From NCBI GenBank assembly GCA_038501195.1, contig JBBPUQ010000010.1:2788001-2852000 (forward strand): 64,000 nucleotides of DNA. The letters are read 5' to 3'. The stretch comes from Nemania diffusa (lineage: Eukaryota; Ascomycota; Sordariomycetes; Xylariales; Xylariaceae). Made by a program: the position numbers and the translations under genes. How positions within the stretch are numbered: the first letter of the stretch is position 1; every line of letters starts with the position of its first letter. Below the pieces are notes generated by a model, which did no database searches, was not told the DNA's origin, and saw only the letters and a list, made by a program, of their open reading frames with translations. This document shows positions 29,226 to 40,052 of the stretch, one piece after another.

Positions 29226-29400
29226 ACACATTAAATTTGGTGCAAATAACACTATTACATTTATAAGTATTGTACAAATAAAAAACGCACTAGGTATTAC
29301 TACGTATTATATTTTAAATACTTTGACCCTATTTTTATTTTTGCTAAAAAACGCTAATAAAGTAAGCGTATACTTTGATAATATTAAAAATATTATTGTA
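29226..29400 (+). pseudogene. copia aspartic protease remnant
   Basis: An open stretch reads a protease-like segment. It includes a strand with T-F-I-S-I-V-Q-I-K and ends in the motif S-V-Y-F-D-N-I, which matches the conserved end of the fungal copia protease region (family pattern M-D-R-L-G-V-Y-F-N-N). The catalytic D-S-G/D-T-G upstream is not recognisable. Assignment rests on this local similarity and on position between the gag knuckle and integrase. Confidence 0.55.
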
Positions 29401-29650
29401 TGAAAAAATAAAAATATAATTTTTGTTGTTTACAAATAAAAACATTTGTTTTTTAATATTAGCTTGTATAAAGCTAATATATATTTTACTGAAATTAAGC
29501 TATGCTAGCTGCACTGTTGATTTAGACACTTTTGTACGAAAAGACTATATAAAATATTAATTTAAGCTAGTTACAACGTTAATTAATTTATTTTGAAAAA
29601 GATTCAAAAGTTTTGTTATTATTATTAATTGTACAATTAAACTTTAAAAC

Positions 29651-30430
29651 AGTTTAAGTTTACAATTAAAAACGATTGCAACTTTAATTACAAAGTAATA
29701 ATTGATGTTGTACAAATAAGCAGTAGACAAATATTATACGTAATTAATACAGCAACGTTGTTTTAAGCTGCAACATTTTTTTATATAATAAGTGCAAAAA
29801 ACACATAGGAAACATTTTGCAAATGCTAAATTAATATATACTAAAGCTTTTTAAACTACATTGTATACAACTTAAGTACAAATTTTTCGTTTAAAAAGTT
29901 TTAGAACTAAGCTAAAATTGTAGGCGTTACATATCGGAAAATGTTTGTAAAAGTTTATTAAGTTGTTGGCAAGATCGAACAAGTATACAGACTTTTTCGT
30001 TGTACGTATAATATTTTAAAAAATAAAATAAGTTATTGTATAAAAAATGAGAAAATTTTGCAGATAGCAGTAAAAGCTTTAAATAATACTGCAAAATTTA
30101 ACAGCTTTGTATTGATACTACTTGTTTTTAGTACTTACTTATAAATTAACTAAGATTTTTTTTTATTTTTTAATATTGTACGAAAAGCAGAAGCTATTAA
30201 AAAAGCTATGAAAATGCTTTGAGAAAAACGAGCCAAAGTTGAAATTAATTGCGCGATTAACTAGCGAAACGGCCCTGCTTTGTATGAAGTATTTGTATTA
30301 TTGCTGAAGAGTGAAGTATTTGTGTAGCAAGAAAAACAAAACTGGAATAGATTGTACGAAATATAAGCTGTTAAAAAGTCCGACGTTACTGTTGGTACAA
30401 TTAACAGACTTATAAAGTTTTGACGTATAT
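29651..30430 (+). pseudogene. copia integrase core remnant
   Basis: Reading through stops gives F-K-F-T-I-K-N-D near the start of the core, then I-I-D-V-V with the first catalytic Asp, and I-L-Y-V-I-N-T-A-T-L-F downstream, where fungal copia has V-L-H-V-V-D-E-A-T-R-F. Further on come A-V-K-A-L-N-N-T-A and A-I-K-K-A-M-K-M-L, both conserved in fungal copia integrases. Stops replace Gln, Trp and Arg codons. The second Asp and the Glu cannot be placed with confidence. Confidence 0.75.
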
Positions 30431-30654
30431 AAGTTAAGCTTTATTATTATATGATAGAGAACAAAAGGCAAAACAACAAAAACGATGTATTACCTGTTTT
30501 AGTAAACGTTGTACAAAAAAAAAGAAGCTGATTTAAAAAATCAGTATAGTTTTTGACTTTTTTTATACAACTAGATTTTATATTTTTTAGCTAGAAAAAA
30601 AAAGTAAACTATAAATTAGCTGTTAAACTGTAGACAAATAGCGTTATTAATACA

Positions 30655-31330
30655 CTTAAACTTTTTTTTGAAAAATTTAATGCAACAGAAATTAACGAAT
30701 TATTTGTACAAAAAGTATTTAAGTTTGTAAAATATAACTTTAACAAATACTGCAGCATTTGAATTTTCAAATCAAAACTTATACAAGAAGTCAAAGGTAA
30801 AACTACTTAATTATACAAAAAGTTCTGACTAGTTGTACAAAGATATAATAACTTGGAAAAAAATATTGTATTTATATAATCGCTGACAATTTAGTGAATA
30901 AATTAGCAATTGATTTTAGTTTTTAAACTTATTTTGATTTGAAACTATAATGCAGCGTGCAAACTGCGAGATATTATATAAGCATATATATAGTTAACTA
31001 ACAAGCTTGTATAAAAGATTTATGTACATTTACTTGTTGAACTTAAAAGTAAGTACTTTAAAAAGATTATACTATAGATTATACGATTACTATATAAACT
31101 AGCTAAATTAGGCTTGTATTAGTTTAAAACATACTACAAATATTACTGTTAAAAACTTGAAATAACTGTTTTTTTGTACAACTTTTGTTTACTAGTTACT
31201 GACAGTAGTTTTGAAAAATTCGGTATTATTAAACTGTAAACAGACGACATTTTTAGTTTTGCAACTCTGAAGTTTTTAGCTAAAGAAAAAGCTGAACTTT
31301 ATATAGCAAAATTTAAAGTTAAACTTAAAC
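30655..31330 (+). pseudogene. copia reverse transcriptase remnant
   Basis: The N-terminal part reads V-F-K-F-V-K-Y-N-F-N-K, then F-K-S-K-L-I-Q-E-V-K-G-K-T, which matches the fingers region of fungal copia reverse transcriptase. The catalytic box is visible near 31237 as stop-T-D-D, i.e. Q-T-D-D with CAA changed to TAA. It is followed by F-L-A-K-E-K-A-E-L and A-K-F-K. The short antisense ORF at 30609-30794 is a shadow of this region. Confidence 0.85.
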
Positions 31331-31629
31331 AAATTTTAAACGAAAATAATCCGATTAAATTTAACGATATTTAAGTTGTATTTACAAACGAATATATTAT
31401 ATTGATTCAAAAAGGTCAAACTGCGCAATTAGCTAAAATTGACTTTTGTACAAAAGACTTTATATAGCAGTATATTTTTTAACGCGCTTGAAGTGCATAT
31501 ATAAGCAATATTTGCTAGCTAAAAACTTCGTACGATTTATTTACTGCTGCTTAAGTTGTCGACTTGCAAAAAGCCGACGTAATTACTTTGAACAGGCAAA
31601 TTAAATAGCAAATCGACAACTACAACTAT

Positions 31630-32190
31630 AAACTAATGTTTATACTTTTTGATTTACATTGTATAAAGCTTTTTATTTTTACAGATAGTTTATTTGTAAA
31701 TAATATAAACATGATGTTGCAAATTGGATTTTTGATTGTATTAGTTATAAAAACTTGTACAAAAAATAATACTGACTTAAGATTTGAGATTTTTGGTAAC
31801 ATTATTTACTGAAATTTAAGCAAATATAAACAAGTGATCAAAAGTGTATTAGCTAGTAAGCTGTACAAAATAGTCAACGGATTTAATAGTGCAATTGCTT
31901 TTTATATAACTTTTCAAAAAATTTTGAAAACGTTGGGTGTACTGTAGGTTTTAGCGATTTTATACTTCGATTCGAAGTTGTTATACGACTGTTTGGTCAA
32001 ATTTGGTATAATATAGGAAAAACGATTTATAATTGATATTATGTTGCTGTAAAAATCGTACAAAAAAAGGAAAATTTTTAAAGTACGCTAGATTAACAAA
32101 AAAGATAACTTAGCTGATGCGCTAACAAAAAAGGTACCGAACTAAGCATTAAAGATACTGGTTTCGACTAATAAGTTATATGTACAAATA
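31630..32190 (+). pseudogene. copia RNase H remnant
   Basis: It reads through L-F-I-F-T-D-S-L-F-V-N-N with the first catalytic Asp, then Q-I-G-F-L-I-V-L, the usual tag of copia RNase H. The C-terminal end has K-K-D-N-L-A-D-A-L-T-K-K, matching the D-N-x-A-D-x-x-T-K signature. A few stops interrupt the domain. It ends about 75 bases before the 3' LTR; the polypurine tract expected there is reduced to AAAAAGAAA. Confidence 0.85.
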
Positions 32191-32263
32191 AAAGCGTACG
32201 TAAAAAAAGATTAAAAAATGTATATATACGAAAAAAACTGCAATCAAAAAGAAATTTTGCGAC

Positions 32264-32528
32264 TGTTGAAATAACAGTGTTAGTTGCAGTTAATATATAT
32301 TTAAATTCTTTTTGTACGATTTATTACTTGCTTACTAGGTAGTTGGTTGTATTCCGTTATATATAACGTTAACAAGCCGCTAGCAAGCTTATACAACTTG
32401 CGTATACGCGTTATACATACGAAAATTTTTTCTTAAATACAAGAATAACAATAGCATTGTATAATTACAGTATTATATTCTGTTTTAGCCCTGCTGTACG
32501 CGATCGATTGTATAAAGTCAAATCAACA
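32264..32528 (+). repeat. 3' LTR of copia element
   Basis: 265 bases from TGTTGAAATA to TCAACA. It aligns base for base with 26471-26735, with about 50 mismatches by eye, all of them transitions. It keeps the intact terminal CAACA and several CpG sites, but has lost CpA and TpG sites that the 5' LTR still has. Confidence 0.93.
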
Positions 32529-32533
32529 ATTAT
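32529..32533 (+). repeat. Target-site duplication, right (ATTAT)
   Basis: Exact copy of the five bases that precede the 5' LTR at 26466-26470. Confidence 0.85.
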
Positions 32534-34961
32534 AATTAATACTGTTTTATATTTTTAATTTAAATATATTATTATTAGTAAAAAGCTTACTTATTAAATA
32601 TAATATATATATTAAACAAATACTATAATTTTTATTATAATTATTGCTTTAATATAAAACTAAATAATATAGCACAAATATATATTAATTATATTGTATA
32701 TTTTAAAACTTTAATATTATAGCTTGCAATATTTGTTAATATACTATATATAATTTAAACTTAATATTGTTTAATTAATATAATTGTTTTTAATTGTTTG
32801 TAATTGCTTTATTAACGCTTAAAAATAATATTTTTTAAATGTTTTAAATATAGCATTATAAAAAAAGTTAATTGCTACTGTTTTTTATATATATTAATAT
32901 AAGTTATATTATAATAAACGTAATATTATATAAAAAAATAGCAACTGTTTGTTAAAAAACTTATAAAGCTGTGTTTATAAACATATAGTTTAGTTTAATA
33001 TTTTTTGTTGATATATTTTTAGCTTATATTAATATTGTTTAAACTTGCTTTAACTAATTTAAAAATATTACTTTTTAAGCTTTTTTAAAATTTTTACATT
33101 ATTTAGTTTAAGCTTAAAATAACAGTATTAAATTGTTTTATTAAAGCTTTTAGTTTAAATTGTTTATTTTTATTTAAATGTTATATTTTATATTTAAAAT
33201 TAATAATATAAAATTATTTGCTTTATATTAATATTATATGTTTGTAATAAAAATTAATAAATTTTGTATATAAATATACTGTTATAATATTATAAAATAA
33301 TTATATTTTTATAAAAATTAAAGTTTTTTAACATTGAACTTTTTATTTTAAATTAATATAAATTTAAACTGTTTAAATTTTTCAATATATATAAAAAATT
33401 AGTTTAATTAATATATTAAGCTTTATATATATAATAAAGCTTAATGTTTTATTATAATATTATATAATATAATATTATTATATAAGTATTTTTTATTTTT
33501 TGTTTGTTTATTTTTTATTTACAATGTTATTATTTATATATGTTGCTTTTTACAAAACAATTTAGTTAAAGTTTTATTATAAATAGCTTGTTTAAATATA
33601 AACTGCTAATTTTTTAACTTTTTAATAAATGCTTAACTAAAGATTTTTTTTATAAACTTTTTAAAAAATTTTCAAACTTTTTTTACAACTGTTTGCTTTT
33701 TTTTTTTTAAGTTAATATAAATTAGCAGTTGTTTTTTTATATTTAATTAACTAAAGTTATAACTTATTAATATAAAACAAACAGTTATAGCTAATATTTA
33801 AATAAAAGTAATTAATACAAGTATTACTAAATTTGTTGCTACTAAAAATAACATATTTATTATTTAAGCTAAAAAATTTACTATATATATATTGCATATA
33901 TGTTTTTTTTGCTATATTTTTAGTAAACAAGTAATATATAATAACAGTATAATATTTTTAAGTATTTTTTTTATATTTGACTTTTTAATATTTTTGATTT
34001 AATATAATAATTTTAAAATTGTAATAGTGCACAAGTGTTTATAATAAATTATATTAGTTTAATATAATATAAAATATATTAAAAAATTATATAAAAGTTA
34101 TATTTAAAAAACAGCAGATTTAATTATATATATATTAATAAAACTTTTTAATAATAAAAAAAGTTTGTTTTTTAATATTATTAGCTAATATATATATAAT
34201 AAACAAAATAAATAAAGATATATTACTAATTTTAAAGTTTAAAAACAATTAAAAAAACATAATAATAACTAAAGCAAAAAATTAACAATATATAAATAAT
34301 AAAAAAAAAATAAACAAAGTAAAGTGTAATAAAAGCATACAAAAAGAAATTTTCGCAAAATATAAAAAAGTCAAAAAATATAAAAAACAAAAACAAATAG
34401 TTTAAGTACTAATAAATTAATAAATAAAAAGCTATATTAATTAATTAATATTTAAATTAATTATATACTTTAATATTGCTTTATATATTTTTGTACTTTT
34501 GTAAGCTTTAATAATGTTATATTATTAACTATATATTTAATTAAGTTTAATTTTAATAAATTGCTTATATATTTTATATAATATAATTAAAATTACTGCA
34601 ATTTTATATAGCAAAAAAAAAACAATATATTAAAAATTAAAAAATAAAACATATTGTTTAATAATATTGCTTTTGTTTTAATTAACTATGTTTTAATTTT
34701 TTAAATGTTTTGTTGTATAATATATTAATAAAACAATTAAAATATTATATAGTAATATTACTGCAGTTATAATATAAATAATATATTTATATAAATTTAT
34801 ATTTTTGTTAATAATATAAATTTATTTTTAAAAGTTTTAATTAAAAAATATACTAACTAAATTTTTTAGTTTTAATAAAAATATATATACTGTTTAATTA
34901 AATTATGTTTATATTATTTAAAATATTTTTAAGTTTTTAAAACTATTAGTAATTAAAAGTA
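32534..34961. other. AT-rich non-coding flank
   Basis: Continuation of the pre-insertion sequence at 25511-26470. It is AT-rich with about 15-20% G+C, and no ORF, RNA gene or repeat structure is readable. Composition resembles partly RIPed repeat DNA. Confidence 0.5.
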
Positions 34962-35470
34962 ATACTTTTAAAAATATTAAAACAATGTTTATTAATATAA
35001 TATATTATAACTATTGTAAAATATATTTATTAATAAATTAAAATAAACTTATATAATATAAAAAAGTTTTAAGTTTTTTAAAAAATCAGCTGTTAAAGTT
35101 AATACTACTAAAAATATAAAAACAATATTTATTAATATAAAATATTATTGCTACTATTTAATATATTTATTAGTAAATTAAAATATATTTATATAATATA
35201 AAATTAGCTAAAATAGCTAAAAATATTTATAGTTAAAGTTAATACTGCTAAAAATATAAAAACAATATTTGTTAATATAAAATATAGTTACAGCTAGCAA
35301 ATATATTTATTAATAAATTAAAAACTATTTATATAGTTTAAAATAAACTAAAATATTTAAAAACATTTATAGTTGTTTTTAATATTATTAAAAATATAAA
35401 AATAAAATTTATTTGTATAAAATTATATAATAACTATAACAATTGTAACAAATAAAATAAAATTAATAAA
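34962..35470 (+). repeat. 140-bp tandem repeat, about 3.5 units
   Basis: Unit starts at 34962, 35102, 35242 and 35382 are exactly 140 bases apart. Each begins ATACT or ATATT, then TAAAAATATAAAAACAATAT and TTATTAATAAATTAAAA-type blocks, and ends near AGTTAAAGTTA. The fourth unit matches for about 80 bases and then decays. A degraded tail similar to the unit end precedes the first unit. Confidence 0.85.
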
Positions 35471-36966
35471 AAAATAAAATGTACAAACTGTATAAAACTA
35501 GCATATTTATAAATTATATATAATAAATTTAATTTAAAAAAACTGTATTTAATTTATATAGTTATTTTAAAATATAATTAAATTAACTATATATATATTA
35601 ATTTATATAAAAGTTTAAATAAATTATTGCTAAATTGAAAAAATAATTGTAAAAAGTTAAGTTGCAAATTTGATTTAGAAAAAAGGGTGGAAAAAAAAAA
35701 TGGGCTTTAGTAGTGTCGGCGTAGTTACTAAATTGAATTATAAAACAGTAAGCCCTGTGGGCGACTGTAAGTAAGTATAAATCCTCTGCTAGGTTTATTG
35801 CAGCTGGTATCACAATACAAAATATTAACAGACAGGGCGTATACCCTGCTCCGTCCTGAGCCAACCGGTAGCAAAGCGGGAAAGGTGGTTATTGGAAAGA
35901 TTAGGTATATGTACCTAAGTATTCATCCAATCAAATGTTACCTTGGCATTGTTTGACCCTTAGAGCTATATTTAGCTAACTTCTGTACTGCTATCCCCTC
36001 CTTTTCCAATTCAACAACAGCTACCTATCCTACTAATTCTTATTCCTAGTGTTCTCGACAAGGCAGATGATTAATCTTAGACCTATGAATCATGGCTTAG
36101 TTTTTTTAGTTTCTTTTCAACTTTAATTCCTCATTCTATTACATATTTTAAAATGTTTTAGTTAGCTTTGTTGTTAGGTTGCCTTCGTTGTTAGCCTTAT
36201 TCCCTAGATAGGTCAGTTTTGAGCCCTCCGTACTGCTTGTACATGCCACTATACTACATTACAAAATCTCACTTCATTCAGATCACAATCACATAGCCAT
36301 CTCATTACTTCCCGAAATAATCTTATCGAAATCAAGGAGTTGACGTAGATGATCTGGGTGCCTTGCTATCCGTCGATACCTTGGAAGGCCTGTGTGATAA
36401 ATAGCTACATACAGAAAATAATCAACGAAAAATCACTAAAATAAGACTCCCCATATATTCTGATTGCATTCACTGTAACAATATGCGCCCACTGTCCAGT
36501 CTGGTTGCCTTCGCCCAACATAGGGGAAGTCTCGGATGTTATTATCCTTGCTTCCATTCCCACATCTTATCCTCTCCATAAGAATAATAGCAGGTGCTCC
36601 TTCTTACCTCATCGTAAGGTTGATTAGCTTGTATTAGACACCAGAACCGTAAGCCTCTGTCTCAAAATCCCCGGAAACTTGATGGCTCTAAAAGTTTGAT
36701 TGTGCTTAACATTATAAAGATATCATATTCCCAAAAGGCCCAAGAAGTCGAGAATTTCAATGATATTTAGCGAATAGACATTAGAACTCAAAATTACAAT
36801 ATCTAATGACTCTATGTATTATATCCATCTCATCAACCCACCTCTTAAACCCACCGATAGTCATACCCCCGAATCTGCTTTCAAAGAGCGCTGCGACCTC
36901 GATGTCCAACTGCCTAAATGTATCGACCTCGGAATTTGAGATAAGATCGATGTACGAAGGACTTTC
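35471..36966. other. Isochore edge and gene-free transition
   Basis: Base composition switches to about 40-45% G+C over fewer than 100 bases near 35690. An 88-codon minus-strand ORF (35598-35864) spans the switch. Its GC-normal half reads like a fragment of older coding or repeat DNA, but I cannot assign it. From 35870 to 36966 no supported gene is seen. A small imperfect palindrome, CAGGGCGTATACCCTG, lies near 35834. Confidence 0.5.
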
Positions 36967-37405
36967 TCAGGCTGCGACTACAGTAAATAGGAGATAATAG
37001 CAGTCGTATGCGAGCTTCGTGATTGTGTCGTAGTAAAAGGCGTTGATACTATAGACACCGGCGTCTAGTTGATAGATGCCTGGGCAAACTATCGCGGAGG
37101 TATTTCCGGTGAATTCCGTGTTGATGTCTATGACAGTTGCACCAGATATCATATTTTGAATCTTTATGTTGCAGCGGCCGGCTCTGTATTGGGACGTGAC
37201 ATTATTTCTGACTCGTAGTTGAAAAGCTTGACGAGAAATCAACCCGTCCAAGGACAATCCGCCAATACATGTTACCAGATGGTCCTGGTATCGCCGCTGC
37301 ACAGGCATTCTTAATTGTGTGGTCTGGTGTGGTGTTCGTTGGAACAATTGCGCCTATTATGATGCTGATGGTGTTTTGCAATGCCAGTTGAAAGATGAAC
37401 TCAAT
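36967..37405 (-). pseudogene. Degraded coding remnant, unknown family
   Basis: Two overlapping minus-strand frames together look coding. One (about 37405-37210) has a hydrophobic start L-A-L-Q-N-T-I-S-I-I-I-G-A and then I-V-P-T-N-T-T. The other (up to 37347 and down to 36967) ends with a beta-rich segment including I-Y-Q-L-D-A-G-V-Y-S-I-N-A. No start codon heads the first frame, and a +1 shift joins them near 37210. I read this as a broken gene for a small secreted protein, but an unrecognised intron is possible. No family is recognised. Confidence 0.3.
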
Positions 37406-37758
37406 GGGAGCTTGCCATAAGAGTTAAAATTAGGCTTTATATGCCCCAACCCTCTGAAAATATAGACAAACTAGCCGCCCACTCGTATCATGGTGCCGCA
37501 CTTCTATAAGGCGAGACAATTCTAGGCCCACGCACAAACCCCTACCTAATTTAGGAGAATTACACACGAATAACATGATAAGATGCAAACAGATTCACAA
37601 ACTCGTATTTTAACAGACTTTGAAACAAGGCATCATACCCCACCAGAATAGACTTGGTATCACTATATAATGCCTTACATGTTGGACGATACACCGAGCT
37701 AAATATTTCAGACCAGCTGACTTTGCGTGTTTACTAGGTAATGGATATACCTCGTGTG

Positions 37759-37790
<32 letters not shown>

Positions 37791-38596
37791 ACAAAAAATG
37801 GCCTCGTTCTTACAAAATAATATAGGCATAAAGCACTCCCTTCGACCAAGTCTATCTACATGATAAGAGTGACCGCGTCATGGCCAAACCCACGAGAGCG
37901 CAAGTTGCACAGAAGTCCGAGGGTTACGTAAGAGTGTTCCTAATTACCATATACACAAAATCTTTCCGCACCCTAGGCCATCATTAATGACGTGACGCAT
38001 ACCCACAAGTAGATAGAAGCGCCAAGCTTAGCCATTAGCATATAAAGCGTTTATAATTGAATGTAAAATATCTCGAAAAGCTGTCATTAGAACCGAATGA
38101 CTCAAACACCTGATGAACGACCCTTTAGATAATTTCGATACTTAATTTGTAATATATTTCCGGAATTTACCGCTAAGGATGCGTTCTTGATATCCAATCA
38201 AAGATTAAAATACAACTGAATCATAGCTCAAGGTGTTAGCGGTCATGACTTGTTAACTACCCTGATTAACGCGTATAGCAGATATAATATCTCGATGCGG
38301 CCAGCATCCAGACATCAGAGATATTACAAGATGTCTATCCATCATTTCTAGAAAGACTATCAGTGTTTAGAGATTCACTTTATCGATATATGCTCTCTAT
38401 ACTTAGTTAGTGTAGAGCCAGAGCCACTCAACCCCTAGTATCGTTACGCCTCCATAACCCCTCACCATCGCCACTCCCCCTGCTACTCACATTCCAAAAC
38501 CCCTCTCAAGCGCATGTGTTTCTAGATACAGACTCAGACGCCGGGTGTCAATCATATAACAACGCTCGTATTAAACCGATAGGTAAAAAGAGTAAA
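37406..38596. other. Intergenic, with a 31-base poly(A) run
   Basis: No gene is supported. An uninterrupted run of 31 A lies at 37759-37789 on the + strand. It has no recognisable retrotransposon body next to it. One ACGCGT hexamer occurs near 38270, far from any start codon. Confidence 0.6.
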
Positions 38597-39958
38597 ATGT
38601 CAGGATTCAGCGTCTTTAACCTAGGTGACTTCACCTTACAATCCGGCAGCACGCTGCGCAATGCATATATAGCCTACAAGACCCTCGGCGACCCGAGCAA
38701 CCCAGCAATCGTCTACCCGACCTGGTACAGCGGATTGATATCGGACAATGAGTGGCTGGTGGGCGAGGACATGGCGTTGAGCCCGAACAAGTACTTCATC
38801 GTCATCCCCGCACTCTTCGGCAACGGGCAATCCATGAGCCCCTCGAACACCCCAGAACCCCGCCCGTTCCCGCGTGTCACCATGTTCGACAACGTCGCGG
38901 CGCAATACCGACTCGTGACGGAGGGACTGGGGGTTAAGCATCTCAAGGCCGTCCTAGGCTGGAGCATGGGTGAGCATATTTCCTCTTGATCTTCTCTTCT
39001 TCCTTCGGTAGTATGACGATATTGGCTTGGGAGGAAATGCAAACTGATAGTCGGAAATAGGTGCAGCTCAGACCTATCAGTGGATCACACAGTATCCGGA
39101 TTTCGTGGACCTCGCAGTCCCGTTTTGCGGTGCTGCACGATGCAGCTTACACAATCAAGTCTTCCTCGAGGGGGTCAAGAGCGCTCTTGTCGCAGCGAAG
39201 GGCGCTGTCTCCGGTGGCATCAGTAACGAGGAGGCGACCGCCGCGTCGCAGTATCGCACTTGGACCGTCGAGGAGCGCGAAACGGGGCTTAAAGCCCTTG
39301 GACGGGTGTACGCGGGCTGGGGCTTCAGTCAGACTTTCTACCGCGAGAAGGTCTACGAGACGCATCTCGGGTTTAAGGGCCTTGAAGACTTTATGGTTGG
39401 GTTCTGGGAGGCCTGGGCACTGTCTAAGGGTAAGTGAGTCGCTTCAAGTGTATCACGAAGCATGCATCGCTGATTGTGCCTGAAGATCCTGAGAATATGA
39501 TGACGATGCTGTACACATGGCAATCTGCCGATTGCTCTGACCAAGAAGCTTATAAAGGGGGTAAGCTGGTACTCTCATCTAGAATGTTTGCGCATTTGAC
39601 TAAATATAGGCAATAGACTTCGAACTCGCTCTGAAGAGTATCAAAGCCAAAACTCTCGTTCTCCCAGGCAAGACAGACCTATATTTCCCCCCCGAAGACT
39701 CCGAGTACGAAGTCGCAAGTATGTCACCGGGTATTGGAAAATGCATTGCGTTCCCTTCGATATGGGGCCACTGGTAAGTCTCATCGTCTCGAGAGTTGGA
39801 TAAGTTCTTACTAACGACGACATAGGGCGGGTGGACCGGGGAGTAGCAAGGAGGATGTGAAGTGGCTAGATGAGAAGCTGAAGGCCTTCTTTGAGAATGG
39901 ACTCTTACAGGACACCGAGAATGTTGCAAGCGGCGTAGCATCCTTGTCGCTCAGCTAG
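38597..39958 (+). CDS. Homoserine O-acetyltransferase-like alpha/beta hydrolase
   Basis: Five exons: 38597-38969, 39061-39429, 39486-39560, 39617-39773 and 39826-39958, encoding 368 residues. All introns are GT-AG and phase-consistent. The protein starts M-S-G-F-S-V-F-N-L-G-D-F, as fungal members do. It has the nucleophile elbow G-W-S-M-G with Ser about 123, a D-L-Y-F-P-P-E-D segment carrying the acid residue, and G-H-W-A-G-G-P-G with the C-terminal His. This is the MetX/Met2 fold family, but such divergent fungal paralogs are often not the methionine-pathway enzyme, so the acyl substrate is unknown. The start at 38597 is preferred over an in-frame ATG at 38516, because the extra 27 residues are not family-like and 38597 has A at -3. 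It converges with CutC, leaving 94 bases between stop codons. Confidence 0.88.
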
Positions 39959-40052
39959 TTTTATTGCAAACTAAACATGAAATAATTGAACACTTAGCAC
40001 TACCGAAGCACTTTATGTATATACCTTAAATTGATACTGTCACATGTTATAG

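Larger units (their letters stand above)
26471..32528 (+). mobile_element. RIP-inactivated Ty1/copia LTR retrotransposon (6058 bp)
   Basis: Two 265-bp direct LTRs bound a 5.5-kb internal region, and the whole is flanked by ATTAT on both sides. The LTRs begin TGTTG and the 3' LTR ends CAACA, the short inverted termini of copia elements. Reading the + strand through stop codons gives, in copia order, a gag zinc knuckle, protease, integrase core, reverse transcriptase and RNase H. That order (integrase before reverse transcriptase) separates Ty1/copia from Ty3/gypsy. Many stops fall where Trp, Gln or Arg codons are expected, as C-to-T or G-to-A changes produce. The element cannot encode its proteins, and no intact copy is in the window. 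It inserted into DNA that was already repetitive and AT-rich, or became so with it. Confidence 0.93.

Noticed and set aside
30609..30794. Minus-strand 61-codon ORF
   Set aside because: It is antisense to the reverse transcriptase remnant, which reads on the + strand.
38516..38596. Upstream ATG of the hydrolase gene
   Set aside because: The added 27 residues are not family-like, and the second ATG begins the conserved N terminus.
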